The notes under the pieces: model-generated | Database searches by the model: none | What the model saw: the letters and a program-made list of their open reading frames with translations, nothing else | What the model was told of the DNA's origin: nothing | In this document: piece after piece, positions 1-7,087 of the stretch | Layout of the letters: every line of letters starts with the position of its first letter | Position numbering within the stretch: position 1 is the first letter of the stretch | NCBI GenBank assembly: GCA_044370695.1 | Contig: JBILVB010000137.1 | Span: forward strand, 1-9,912 | Direction of reading: 5' to 3' | Length of the DNA stretch: 9,912 bases | Source: JBEIFW01 sp044370695 | Lineage (GTDB): Bacteria > Actinomycetota > Acidimicrobiia > Acidimicrobiales > Ilumatobacteraceae | Program-made: the position numbers and the translations under genes

Positions 1-413
1 GAACCATCCTCGGGATCCGGCCCAAGCCGCTGCCGCCCGGCTCCATCCGCTTCGACTTCCCGTTCGAGGTCGACATCGCGACCGGTTCGGTCGGCGGGCC
101 GTCCGCCGGGCTGCCGTTCACCCTGGCCGTGCTCGACCGGCTCACCGAGGGCGAACTCACGGGCGGTCGAATCGTCGCCGCGACCGGAGAGATCGATCCG
201 ACCGGCGCGATCGGTGAGATCGGCGGTCTCGCCCAGAAGACCCAGGCCGTGCTGCGAGCGGGCGCGTCGGTGTTCTTGGTGCCGCAGTCCCAGGTCGACG
301 AGGCCCGCGCCATCGCGGCGGGCACGACGCTCGAGGTCGTGCCGGTCCGCACGATCGCCGACGCGCTCGATGCGCTGGCGGCGCGCGGTGGGATCCGATT
401 GCCGGCCGCATGA
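1..413 (+). CDS. YlbL-like PDZ/Lon-type (S16) serine protease, 3' part only
   Basis: The reading frame is open from the window edge to the TGA at 411-413, so only the C-terminal ~136 residues are present. They match the Lon-type proteolytic domain: the catalytic Ser lies in GGPSAG (Ser codon 102-104) and the catalytic Lys in GGLAQK (Lys codon 237-239), about 45 residues later, the usual spacing for the S16 Ser/Lys dyad. The C-terminus ends shortly after the domain, as in the YlbL family, whose members have an N-terminal membrane anchor, a PDZ domain and this protease domain acting outside the membrane. The anchor and PDZ domain would lie upstream of the window and are not seen. A full Lon ATPase is less likely because actinobacterial YlbL commonly neighbours UPF0182 genes, as here. 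Substrates are unknown. Confidence 0.85.
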   Translation, partial: TILGIRPKPLPPGSIRFDFPFEVDIATGSVGGPSAGLPFTLAVLDRLTEGELTGGRIVAATGEIDPTGAIGEIGGLAQKTQAVLRAGASVFLVPQSQVDEARAIAAGTTLEVVPVRTIADALDALAARGGIRLPAA

Positions 414-446
414 GCGAGGCTCCCCGATTTTGGAGCGGCGCCGACG

Positions 447-452
447 TAAGTT
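447..452 (+). promoter_or_regulatory. TANNNT -10 element for a leaderless transcript
   Basis: TAAGTT occupies exactly -12 to -7 relative to the GTG start at 459, which is where a -10 box lies if transcription begins on the start codon. No Shine-Dalgarno lies at the usual distance; the nearest GGAG (432-435) is 23 nt upstream of the GTG. Leaderless genes with a TANNNT box at this spacing are well known in actinobacteria. No convincing -35 is visible. Confidence 0.45.
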
Positions 453-458
453 GATGCG

Positions 459-2423
459 GTGGCCGACGTCCCTTCGCCGCGAAGCCGACCGGACGAGCTC
501 AGATCGGCATCGTTCCCCCTGAGACGCAAAGGTTTCGATCCGAAGGCCGTGCGTTCATGGCTCGGCGGGCTCGCCGACGAACTCGAACGCGCGCAGGCCG
601 TGCACTCGGCGGCATTGGCCGAACTCGAGTTCCTCCGGATTCGGGCGAGCGCCCCCGAGGATCTCGACGACGACCTGCTCGTGCGGCGGCTGGGCGAGGC
701 GGCGGCCCAGGTCCTCGCCACGGCCCGGTCGGCGGCGGCCGAGATCCGGAGCCATGCGCAGGACGGCGCCGCTCGCCTGGTTCGCGAGGCGGCCGACGAA
801 GCGGCGCGCCTGCGTGAGCACGCAGAATTCGACGTGGCCCGAATGCGTCAGGAGGCGGCCGAGGAGAGCGAATCGCTCCGGGCGGAGGCCTCCCGGTCGT
901 TGATCCACGCCGAGTCGGAGGCGAGCCGGATCCGCGAGGACGCCCGAGCCGAGGGTCGGGCGATGGTGACCGAGGCCAAAGCACTGCGGGAACGGATGCT
1001 CGCGGATCTGATCCGCCGCCGGGACCTTGCGCTGCAACAGCTCGAACGGGTCCACGCCGGACGTCGAGACGTCGAGACGGCGATCTCCCACGCCCGCGAC
1101 GGGATCGACGAGATCCGCGCCGTGCTCGCCGCCCTCGAACCGGAGCGCACGGACGATCTGGAGTCGATCCCGGCACCGGGCGCTGCGATCCCGCCGCCGA
1201 ACGTGTCCGTCCGGCCTGCGCCAGCACCGATCGCTCGCCCGGTGACGGTCGAGCCCGTGGTGATGGTGCCGGTGGCGGTCGTCGAGCCGGTGGCGGTCGT
1301 CGAGCCGGAGCCGGCCGTGGAGGTCGAGCCCATCGCAGAGCCGGTGGCGGTCGTCGAGCCGGAGCCGGCCGTGGGAGTCGAGCCCATCGCAGAGCCGGTG
1401 GCGGTCGTCGAGCCGGAGCCGGCCGTGGAGGTCGAGCCCATCGCAGAGCCGGTGGCGGTCGTCGAGCCGGAGCCGGCCGTGGAGGTCGAGCCCATCGCAG
1501 AGCCGGTGGCGGTCGTCGAGCCGGAGCTGCCGCGCGCCAAGCCGCTGCGGTCGGCCGACGACCTGTTCGCGCGGATCCGATCCGCCCGAACCACCGATGT
1601 CGCCCGCCAGGCCGAGCCGGTGCTCCCAGCCACCGAACCGAGCGCCACCGAACCGAGCGCCACCGAACCGGCCGGGCCGGTCGAGCTCGAGCCGATCGCA
1701 GCGGCGTCGGCAGGCGCCGGTGTCGTGACGATGCCGAACCGGGTCCTGGCCCCGGCCGGCGTCGACGCCCGTGCGGTCATGGCGTCGCGCGCAGCGGTCC
1801 TCGACCCGCTGGTGGTGTCCGCCACCAGACGGCTGAAGCGGGTCCTCGCGGACGAGCAGAACGCCGTGCTCGACCAACTGCGGCGGCCGAAGGCCGATCA
1901 CTCGGTCGACGCCATGGTCGGGTCGCACGCGGTGCAGATCGAGATCTATCTCCACGGTATCGACGCCGACCTGCGCGACGGCGCCCTCGCCGGAGCGACC
2001 GAGCTCGTCGGCCCGGTCGCCCCGGATCATCCCGCAGTCGAGGAGGCCCGCTCCCGAGCAGCTGCGGAGGTGGTCGGCGCGCTGGTGCGACCCCTGCGGG
2101 AACGGCTCGCCGCCGCCGTCGATGGCGTCGATGCCGACGTCGCGGCCGAACGGGTTCGTGCGCTGTATCGGGAGACGAAGACGACACGGGTCGAGACCGC
2201 CGTGCTCCACGCGCTCCGGGTGGCCTTCGGCGCCGGTGGACTCGGCGCTGCGTCCGGACGGACGGTCTGCTGGGTCGTCGACCCCGATGCGCCGCCGTGT
2301 GCCGACGCCGAGGACAACGCGCTCGCCGGTGCCGTACCGGCCGGTGCTGCCTTTCCGACCGGCCATACCGCCGCCCCGGCCTATCCGGGCTGCCGGTGCG
2401 CGGTCACACGCCATCCCGACTGA
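459..2423 (+). CDS. DivIVA-like coiled-coil protein with repeat linker and Cys-rich gp7-like C-terminus
   Basis: 654 residues from a GTG start chosen because a leaderless -10 box sits directly before it. Residues 18-45 (FPLRRKGFDPKAVRSW and following) look like the short membrane-targeting start of DivIVA/Wag31 proteins. Residues ~45-228 are an Ala/Glu/Arg-rich coiled coil. Residues 277-356 are four near-identical 18-residue repeats plus a partial fifth (PVAVVEPEPAVEVEPIAE), followed near 390-404 by three ATEPS-type repeats. Residues ~430-600 are helical. The last 56 residues carry Cys604, Cys614, Cys645 and Cys647, His636 and the closing PGCRC, which resembles the end of phage Mu F/SPP1 gp7 minor head proteins. 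DivIVA proteins organise polar growth and division in actinobacteria, so a cytoskeletal or scaffold role is plausible, but the function is not known. It lies 45 bp after the protease and 37 bp before the UPF0182 gene. Confidence 0.75.
   Translation: MADVPSPRSRPDELRSASFPLRRKGFDPKAVRSWLGGLADELERAQAVHSAALAELEFLRIRASAPEDLDDDLLVRRLGEAAAQVLATARSAAAEIRSHAQDGAARLVREAADEAARLREHAEFDVARMRQEAAEESESLRAEASRSLIHAESEASRIREDARAEGRAMVTEAKALRERMLADLIRRRDLALQQLERVHAGRRDVETAISHARDGIDEIRAVLAALEPERTDDLESIPAPGAAIPPPNVSVRPAPAPIARPVTVEPVVMVPVAVVEPVAVVEPEPAVEVEPIAEPVAVVEPEPAVGVEPIAEPVAVVEPEPAVEVEPIAEPVAVVEPEPAVEVEPIAEPVAVVEPELPRAKPLRSADDLFARIRSARTTDVARQAEPVLPATEPSATEPSATEPAGPVELEPIAAASAGAGVVTMPNRVLAPAGVDARAVMASRAAVLDPLVVSATRRLKRVLADEQNAVLDQLRRPKADHSVDAMVGSHAVQIEIYLHGIDADLRDGALAGATELVGPVAPDHPAVEEARSRAAAEVVGALVRPLRERLAAAVDGVDADVAAERVRALYRETKTTRVETAVLHALRVAFGAGGLGAASGRTVCWVVDPDAPPCADAEDNALAGAVPAGAAFPTGHTAAPAYPGCRCAVTRHPD
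1287..1526 (+). repeat. 54-bp in-frame tandem repeat (4 full copies plus a partial fifth)
   Basis: Units start at 1287, 1341, 1395 and 1449, with a partial copy from 1503 to 1526. Each encodes PVAVVEPEPAVEVEPIAE. The copies are nearly identical at the DNA level; the second differs at GTGGGAGTC versus GTGGAGGTC. An extra 18-bp PVAVVE piece lies just upstream at 1269-1286. Synonymous sites are also conserved, pointing to recent duplication or gene conversion. The period is a multiple of three and the units lie inside the CDS. Confidence 0.95.
1626..1670 (+). repeat. 15-bp in-frame tandem repeat (3 copies)
   Basis: Three consecutive units of AGCGCCACCGAACCG (the first has CCA in place of AGC and GCC shifted accordingly) encode PATEP-SATEP-SATEP in the second part of the low-complexity linker of the DivIVA-like protein. 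The last two copies are identical. Confidence 0.85.
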
Positions 2424-2448
2424 CCGGTCCTCGACGCACGACGGGCTC

Positions 2449-2454
2449 TAACCT
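2449..2454 (+). promoter_or_regulatory. TANNNT -10 element for a leaderless transcript
   Basis: TAACCT lies at -12 to -7 relative to the GTG at 2461, so transcription would start on the start codon. The 37 bp between the preceding stop and this GTG contain no Shine-Dalgarno (the bases before it are CTCGGCCC). The arrangement is the same as for the gene at 459. No clear -35 is seen. Confidence 0.45.
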
Positions 2455-2460
2455 CGGCCC

Positions 2461-5460
2461 GTGCGCGTCCCCTCGGACACACCGGCCCCTCGTCGTCGTC
2501 GACGAGTTGCAGCGACGAAGTCCAACAAGGGACGAATCGCACTGATCGTCGTCGTCGGGCTCGTGGTGCTGTTGTTCCTCTCGAGCCAAGCCATCGCCCG
2601 CTTCTACACCGACTACCTCTGGTTCGATTCGCTGGGCCGGGTCGACGTGTTCCGGGGTGTGCTCCTCAACCAGATCCTGCTCGCCGTCGTGTTCACGGTG
2701 GCGGCGGCGATCCTGCTCGTCGTGAATCTGGCGATCGCTGACCGCCTCGCACCGCGTGAACGAGGTTCCGGGCCCGAAGAGCAACTGATCGCCCGGTACC
2801 GGTCGCTGATGCGCAAGCGTCGCTGGGTGCTGTGGTTGGTGGCGGGCCTGCTGTTCGGCGTCCTCGCCGGCGTCCCGGTCTCGAGCCGCTGGCAGGAGTG
2901 GCTGCTGTTCCGCAACGCCGTCGACTTCGGCCTCGCCGACGCCCAGTTCGGTGTCGACGTCGGGTTCTACGTCTTCCGGCTCCCCTTCCTGTCGTTCCTG
3001 GTGGATTGGCTCTTCGCCGTGACGGTGGTGGCACTGCTGATCACCACCGTGAGCCACTACCTCAACGGCGGCATCCGACTGCAGACCGGCGGGCGCCGGG
3101 TGACCGCCCAGGTCAAGCTCCATCTGTCGGTCCTGCTCGCCCTGCTCGCGTTGCTCAAGGCGGCCGCCTACTGGCTCGACCACTACCGCTTGACGACCTC
3201 CCAGCGGGGGGCGGTCGACGGTGCGGCCTACACCGATGTCAACGCCCAACTGCCCGCGACCTACCTGCTGATCCTCATCTCGATCCTCGCGGCCGTCTTG
3301 CTGATCATCAACGTCTGGCAGCGCGGGTGGCGACTGCCGGTGATCGCGGTCGGTCTGTGGGCCGTCGTCGCAGCGGTGGCCGGCACTGCCTACCCGTCGG
3401 TGTTGCAGCGGTTGTACGTCGAGGGCCGCCGCTCGGAACTCGAACGGCCCTACGTCCAGCGGAACATCGACGCAACCCGGCTCGCCTACGGCGTCGACGT
3501 GTCCACCGGGCTGACTCGGGAGGCCTTCGCCGCCGGGCAGGTCAGCGCCGACGAGGTCCGCAGTTCCAGCGCCGGGCTGGCATCCACCCGCCTGCTCGAC
3601 CCCGACCGGGTGATCGACACGTTCCGCAACACCCAGACCCGGGAACGCTTCTACCAGTTCAACTCGCTCGACCTCGACCGTTATGTGATCGACGGCAAGC
3701 TCACCCCGGTCGTGATCGGCGCTCGCGAGCTGCGGGTCGAGGGTCAGGAATCGGGCTGGGAGAACCGCCACCTCGCCTACACGGCCGGCTACGGCGTCGC
3801 GATCGCGCCGGCGAACCGGATCGGCGCCGATGGTCGCCCTGCCGTGCTCGAAACCGGCATGGGCGGACCGACGCTCGAGCAACCGATGATCTACTTCGGG
3901 GAGAATCTGCCCTCCTACGCCATCGTGGGAACTCGGCGGGCCGAGGGCGAAAAGACGCTCGACACCACGCAGGTCGTCCGGTACGAGGGCTCCGGCGGGG
4001 TCCGCCTCGACTCACCGGCGAAGCGAGCGGCCTTCGCGCTGCGCTTCGGCGAGTGGAATATCTTCGCCTCAGGCCTGATCACCGACACGTCGCGGATCCT
4101 TCACGAGCGTGACGTGCGGGACCGCGCCCGGACCCTCGCGCCGTTCCTCGCGTTCGACTCCAACCCGTACCCCGTCGTCGTCGGCGGGCGTGTCCAGTGG
4201 GTGATCGACGCCTACACGACGACCGACCGGTATCCGTACGCCCAGCAGGCCGACACGAGCGACCAGCCGGACCGCAGCGATCTGCGCCGGCCCTTCAACT
4301 ACATCCGTAACTCGGTCAAGGCCGTGGTCGACGCCTACGAGGGCTCCGTCACCTTCTACGTCTCGGACCCTGCGGACCCGCTGGTGCAGGCGTACCAGCG
4401 GGCCTTCCCCGAGCTGTTCGCCCCCGTATCGGAGGCCCCCGCCGACCTGCGGGCGCACTTCCGGTATCCGGCCGACTTGTTCAACGTGCAGACCACCATG
4501 TGGGGCCGCTACCACGTGGACGATCCCGTGCGGTTCCTCGACGGCAACCTCACGTGGAACCCGGCCCAGTCGGTTCCGTTCTCCCAGGACGGGGACCGAC
4601 AGGCGGTGGCGGCGCCGACCATCTCGGGGGGGACGGTGCTGACGTCGGGTCGCCGGCCGCGCACGTCGTCGTCGTGGGCCGTCATGCAGCTACCGGGGCG
4701 TGAGGCGCCGGAGTTCGTCGTCTGGCGCAGCTTCGAGTTGCGCGACCCCAACGACGCCCGCAAGGAACTCAAGGCGATGATGGTGGCGTCGCTCGACGAG
4801 TCGATGCGCCCCCGGTTGCGCGTCCTCGAGATGCCCGACCCGTCGCCGGACGGCCCGGCGATCGTCGACTCCGACATCCGCAAGACCTTCGCCCAGGAGT
4901 TGTCGTTGCTCGACCAACGAGGCAGCCGTGTCGAGTTCGGCGCGCTGCAGGCGGTGCCGGTCGGCGACGGGCTGGTGTGGGTGCGCCCGTGGTTCGTCCG
5001 AGCCGAGGGTGGCACCCAGGTGCCGGAGTTGCAGTACGTGACGGTGACGGTCGGGAAGTCGTCGAAGCGGGGCCGCACCCTCGAGGAGGCTCTGCAGCAG
5101 GCCTTCGCCATCGATCCCGGGTTCACGACGGTGGTCGCCGCGTCCGTCGGCGGTGGGGGGACCGGGGGCGGAGGGACCGGCGGCGGGGGCGGCAGCGTGA
5201 CGCCGACGACCACCACGGCTACCACGATCCCGTCGCCGACGACGACGCTGGCGCCGGTGGGCTCGGTCGAGGAGCTCCTGGCTCAGGCCGATCGGTTGTT
5301 CCAGGAGGCGCAGCGCGCGTACCAGCAGGGCGACCTGACCGGGTGGAAGCAGAAGCTCGAGGCGGCCTACGAGCGTGCGGCCCAGGCGGCCTCCCAGGCG
5401 ATCGGGCGGCCCGTGACCGCCCGTCCGTCGACGAGCCCGTCGACGACCGTGGGCGCCTGA
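2461..5460 (+). CDS. UPF0182 family integral membrane protein
   Basis: 999 residues, the usual length for the UPF0182/COG1615 family of actinobacteria and some other phyla (Mycobacterium tuberculosis has two members close to 1000 residues). An Arg-rich cytoplasmic N-terminus (residues 11-15) is followed by seven hydrophobic segments at about 25-45, 66-93, 121-140, 176-200, 218-238, 264-286 and 292-312. A large domain of about 570 residues, presumably outside the membrane, follows. The C-terminus has a Gly-rich stretch (about 897-912), a Thr/Pro-rich linker (to about 935) and a final helical region starting VEELLAQADRLFQEAQRAY, a plausible coiled coil. The biochemical role of the family is not established. 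The GTG start is supported by the leaderless -10 box just upstream. It follows the DivIVA-like gene on the same strand and converges with the monooxygenase gene, 11 bp away. Confidence 0.93.
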   Translation: MRVPSDTPAPRRRRRVAATKSNKGRIALIVVVGLVVLLFLSSQAIARFYTDYLWFDSLGRVDVFRGVLLNQILLAVVFTVAAAILLVVNLAIADRLAPRERGSGPEEQLIARYRSLMRKRRWVLWLVAGLLFGVLAGVPVSSRWQEWLLFRNAVDFGLADAQFGVDVGFYVFRLPFLSFLVDWLFAVTVVALLITTVSHYLNGGIRLQTGGRRVTAQVKLHLSVLLALLALLKAAAYWLDHYRLTTSQRGAVDGAAYTDVNAQLPATYLLILISILAAVLLIINVWQRGWRLPVIAVGLWAVVAAVAGTAYPSVLQRLYVEGRRSELERPYVQRNIDATRLAYGVDVSTGLTREAFAAGQVSADEVRSSSAGLASTRLLDPDRVIDTFRNTQTRERFYQFNSLDLDRYVIDGKLTPVVIGARELRVEGQESGWENRHLAYTAGYGVAIAPANRIGADGRPAVLETGMGGPTLEQPMIYFGENLPSYAIVGTRRAEGEKTLDTTQVVRYEGSGGVRLDSPAKRAAFALRFGEWNIFASGLITDTSRILHERDVRDRARTLAPFLAFDSNPYPVVVGGRVQWVIDAYTTTDRYPYAQQADTSDQPDRSDLRRPFNYIRNSVKAVVDAYEGSVTFYVSDPADPLVQAYQRAFPELFAPVSEAPADLRAHFRYPADLFNVQTTMWGRYHVDDPVRFLDGNLTWNPAQSVPFSQDGDRQAVAAPTISGGTVLTSGRRPRTSSSWAVMQLPGREAPEFVVWRSFELRDPNDARKELKAMMVASLDESMRPRLRVLEMPDPSPDGPAIVDSDIRKTFAQELSLLDQRGSRVEFGALQAVPVGDGLVWVRPWFVRAEGGTQVPELQYVTVTVGKSSKRGRTLEEALQQAFAIDPGFTTVVAASVGGGGTGGGGTGGGGGSVTPTTTTATTIPSPTTTLAPVGSVEELLAQADRLFQEAQRAYQQGDLTGWKQKLEAAYERAAQAASQAIGRPVTARPSTSPSTTVGA

Positions 5461-5471
5461 GCGCCGTTGCG

Positions 5472-6953
5472 TCACCGGTAGACGAGGGTTCCGTCGTCGA
5501 GGTCGATGATGGGGTACTCGTTGCGCTCCGACCAGTAGTCCTGCGTGTGCTGCCAGGGCGCGTGGTCGCCCTGGCGGGGGAGCAGGTGGATGCTGCGCAT
5601 CACGTAGCCCGGGTTGAAGTTCCCGGGGTCGACCCAGGGTGACAACGGCATGTCCCGCTCCTCGGGACGGAGCGTGGGCGTGACCGAACGTACGCCGAGG
5701 TCGTCGAGGTGATGCAACAGCCGGCAGACGAAATCGCCGATGAGGTCGACCCGCAACGTCCAGCTCGCGCGGAAGTACCCGAACACCCAGGCCAGGTTGG
5801 GGACGCCGGTGAACATCGTGCCGTGGTAGCCGACCGTGTCCGCGAAATCGACCGGCCTGCCATCGACGCTGAAGCGGGCGTCGCCCATGACGCTCATGTC
5901 GAACCCGGTGGCGGTGACGATCACGTCGGCGATCAGTTCGTCGCCCGAGCGCAGGCGGACGCCTTTCTCGGTGAAGGTGTCGATCTCGTCGGTGACCACC
6001 GAGGCCTTGCCAGCGGCGATGCCCCGGAACAGGTCGCCGTCGGGGATGAACGCGATGCGCTGGCGCCACGGCAGGTAGCGGGGTTCGAAGTGCCGCTCGA
6101 CGTCGTAGTCCTCCCCGAGGAACATCCGCACGCCGGCCAGCAACTCGGCCTTCACGGCCTCGGGCTCGGTGAAGCAGCGCTCGGTGAAGGCCCGCTGGTC
6201 CTTGAGGATGCGGCGCCGGACGATCTCGTGGATCCACTCCTCGGGCACGTCGAGTTCGCGCAGGGTGTCGGCGAGATCGTTGGCGTTCCGGCCGGTGATG
6301 AAGTACGTCGGCGAGCGCTGCAGCATCGTCACGTGGGCGCAGGAGCCCGCAATGGCGGGCACCAGGGTGGCGGCCGTTGCGCCCGAACCGATCACGACGA
6401 CGGTCTTGTCGGTGAGTTCGAGATCGTCGGGCCACGTCTGGGGGTGCACGATTCGGCCCTCGAACCGGTCCATCCCGGGCCATTCGGGGGTGTAGGGGGT
6501 GGCGTGGCGGTAGTAGCCCTGGCACATCCACAGGAACCCGGTGGTGAACCGGAGTCGCTCGCCGGTGTCGGTACGCAACGCTTCGACGGTCCAGCGGGCA
6601 TCGCTACTCGACCAGGCAGCCGACAGGACCTGGTGCCGGTAGCGGATGTGGCGGGCGAGGTCGTTGTCCTCGATCACCTCACCGAGGTAGCGGCGGATCT
6701 CCTCGGCGGTGGCGATGGGGACCCCGGTCCACGGCTTGAACCGGTAGCCGAAGGTGAACAGGTCGCTGTCGGAACGGATGCCCGGGTACTTGTGCGTCCA
6801 CCAGGTGCCGCCGAAGGTCTCCTGGGTCTCGAGGATCGTGAACGTCTTGCCGGGACACTGCTCGAGAAGGTGGTAGGCCGCGCCGAGGCCGGAGACCCCG
6901 GCTCCGACGATCAGCACGTCGATGTGGCCCTGCTGGGTGACGGTGTCCGACAT
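5472..6953 (-). CDS. EthA-like flavin-dependent Baeyer-Villiger monooxygenase
   Basis: 493 residues. It should use FAD and NADPH to insert one oxygen atom into ketones, or to oxidise sulfur or nitrogen in thioamide-like substrates, in the cytoplasm. An FAD-binding Rossmann motif GAGVSG lies at 17-22, GGTW at 48-51 and YPGIR at 56-60. The Baeyer-Villiger fingerprint FEGRIVHPQTWP (164-175) has Trp-Pro at its end, which separates this group from ordinary flavin monooxygenases, and the NADP-binding GSGATA is at 189-194. From memory, the pattern of conserved blocks, including NPGYVMRS near the C-terminus, resembles mycobacterial EthA (489 residues). The frame stays open upstream, but the ATG at 6953 has an ideal Shine-Dalgarno and places the Rossmann motif at the usual distance from the N-terminus. 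No EthR-like regulator is in the window. The natural substrate cannot be told from sequence. Confidence 0.92.
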   Translation of the reverse strand: MSDTVTQQGHIDVLIVGAGVSGLGAAYHLLEQCPGKTFTILETQETFGGTWWTHKYPGIRSDSDLFTFGYRFKPWTGVPIATAEEIRRYLGEVIEDNDLARHIRYRHQVLSAAWSSSDARWTVEALRTDTGERLRFTTGFLWMCQGYYRHATPYTPEWPGMDRFEGRIVHPQTWPDDLELTDKTVVVIGSGATAATLVPAIAGSCAHVTMLQRSPTYFITGRNANDLADTLRELDVPEEWIHEIVRRRILKDQRAFTERCFTEPEAVKAELLAGVRMFLGEDYDVERHFEPRYLPWRQRIAFIPDGDLFRGIAAGKASVVTDEIDTFTEKGVRLRSGDELIADVIVTATGFDMSVMGDARFSVDGRPVDFADTVGYHGTMFTGVPNLAWVFGYFRASWTLRVDLIGDFVCRLLHHLDDLGVRSVTPTLRPEERDMPLSPWVDPGNFNPGYVMRSIHLLPRQGDHAPWQHTQDYWSERNEYPIIDLDDGTLVYR

Positions 6954-6959
6954 CGTCGT

Positions 6960-6966
6960 CTCCTTC
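6960..6966 (-). promoter_or_regulatory. Shine-Dalgarno of the monooxygenase gene
   Basis: GAAGGAG on the minus strand lies six bases before the ATG at 6953. It is the strongest ribosome binding site in the window and decides the start against a long open extension upstream, whose extra residues would come from the antisense of the neighbouring gene's Thr/Ala repeat. Confidence 0.85.
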
Positions 6967-7047
6967 GCCTCTCGCTTTCGGCGGGAGCCTTGCCTGCTGC
7001 TGGGCCTACTGTCCATCGTCGGACGTCCCCGGCCGATGATGACCGAA

Positions 7048-7078
7048 GTCCCAGGGCGCGCTGGCGCACGCCTGGGAC
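7048..7078. repeat. 8-bp inverted repeat in front of the lipoprotein gene
   Basis: GTCCCAGG (7048-7055) and CCTGGGAC (7071-7078) are perfect inverted copies separated by 15 nt, ending nine bases before the ATG at 7088. It could be an operator in the divergent intergenic region (6954-7087) or an mRNA hairpin overlapping the weak GGGA ribosome binding site. Apart from this and the monooxygenase Shine-Dalgarno I see no clear promoter in that region. Confidence 0.35.
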
Positions 7079-7087
7079 GATGCCCGC

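Noticed and set aside
419..436. GCTCC/GGAGC hairpin after the protease gene as terminator
   Set aside because: Five base pairs with an 8-nt loop; the T-rich part is in the loop rather than after the stem.
1287..1526. CRISPR-like array from regular repeats
   Set aside because: Units are contiguous without unique spacers, have a period divisible by three and are translated in frame.
555..2414. Long minus-strand open frame (619 codons) antisense to the DivIVA-like gene
   Set aside because: It mirrors the plus-strand codons, gives low-complexity Arg/His/Asp/Leu repeats and has no recognisable domain; high GC content makes such shadow frames common.
5452..5465. Hairpin GGCGC-CTGA-GCGCC between the convergent genes as bidirectional terminator
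   Set aside because: Only five base pairs, overlaps the UPF0182 stop codon and has no T-run on either side; too weak to call.
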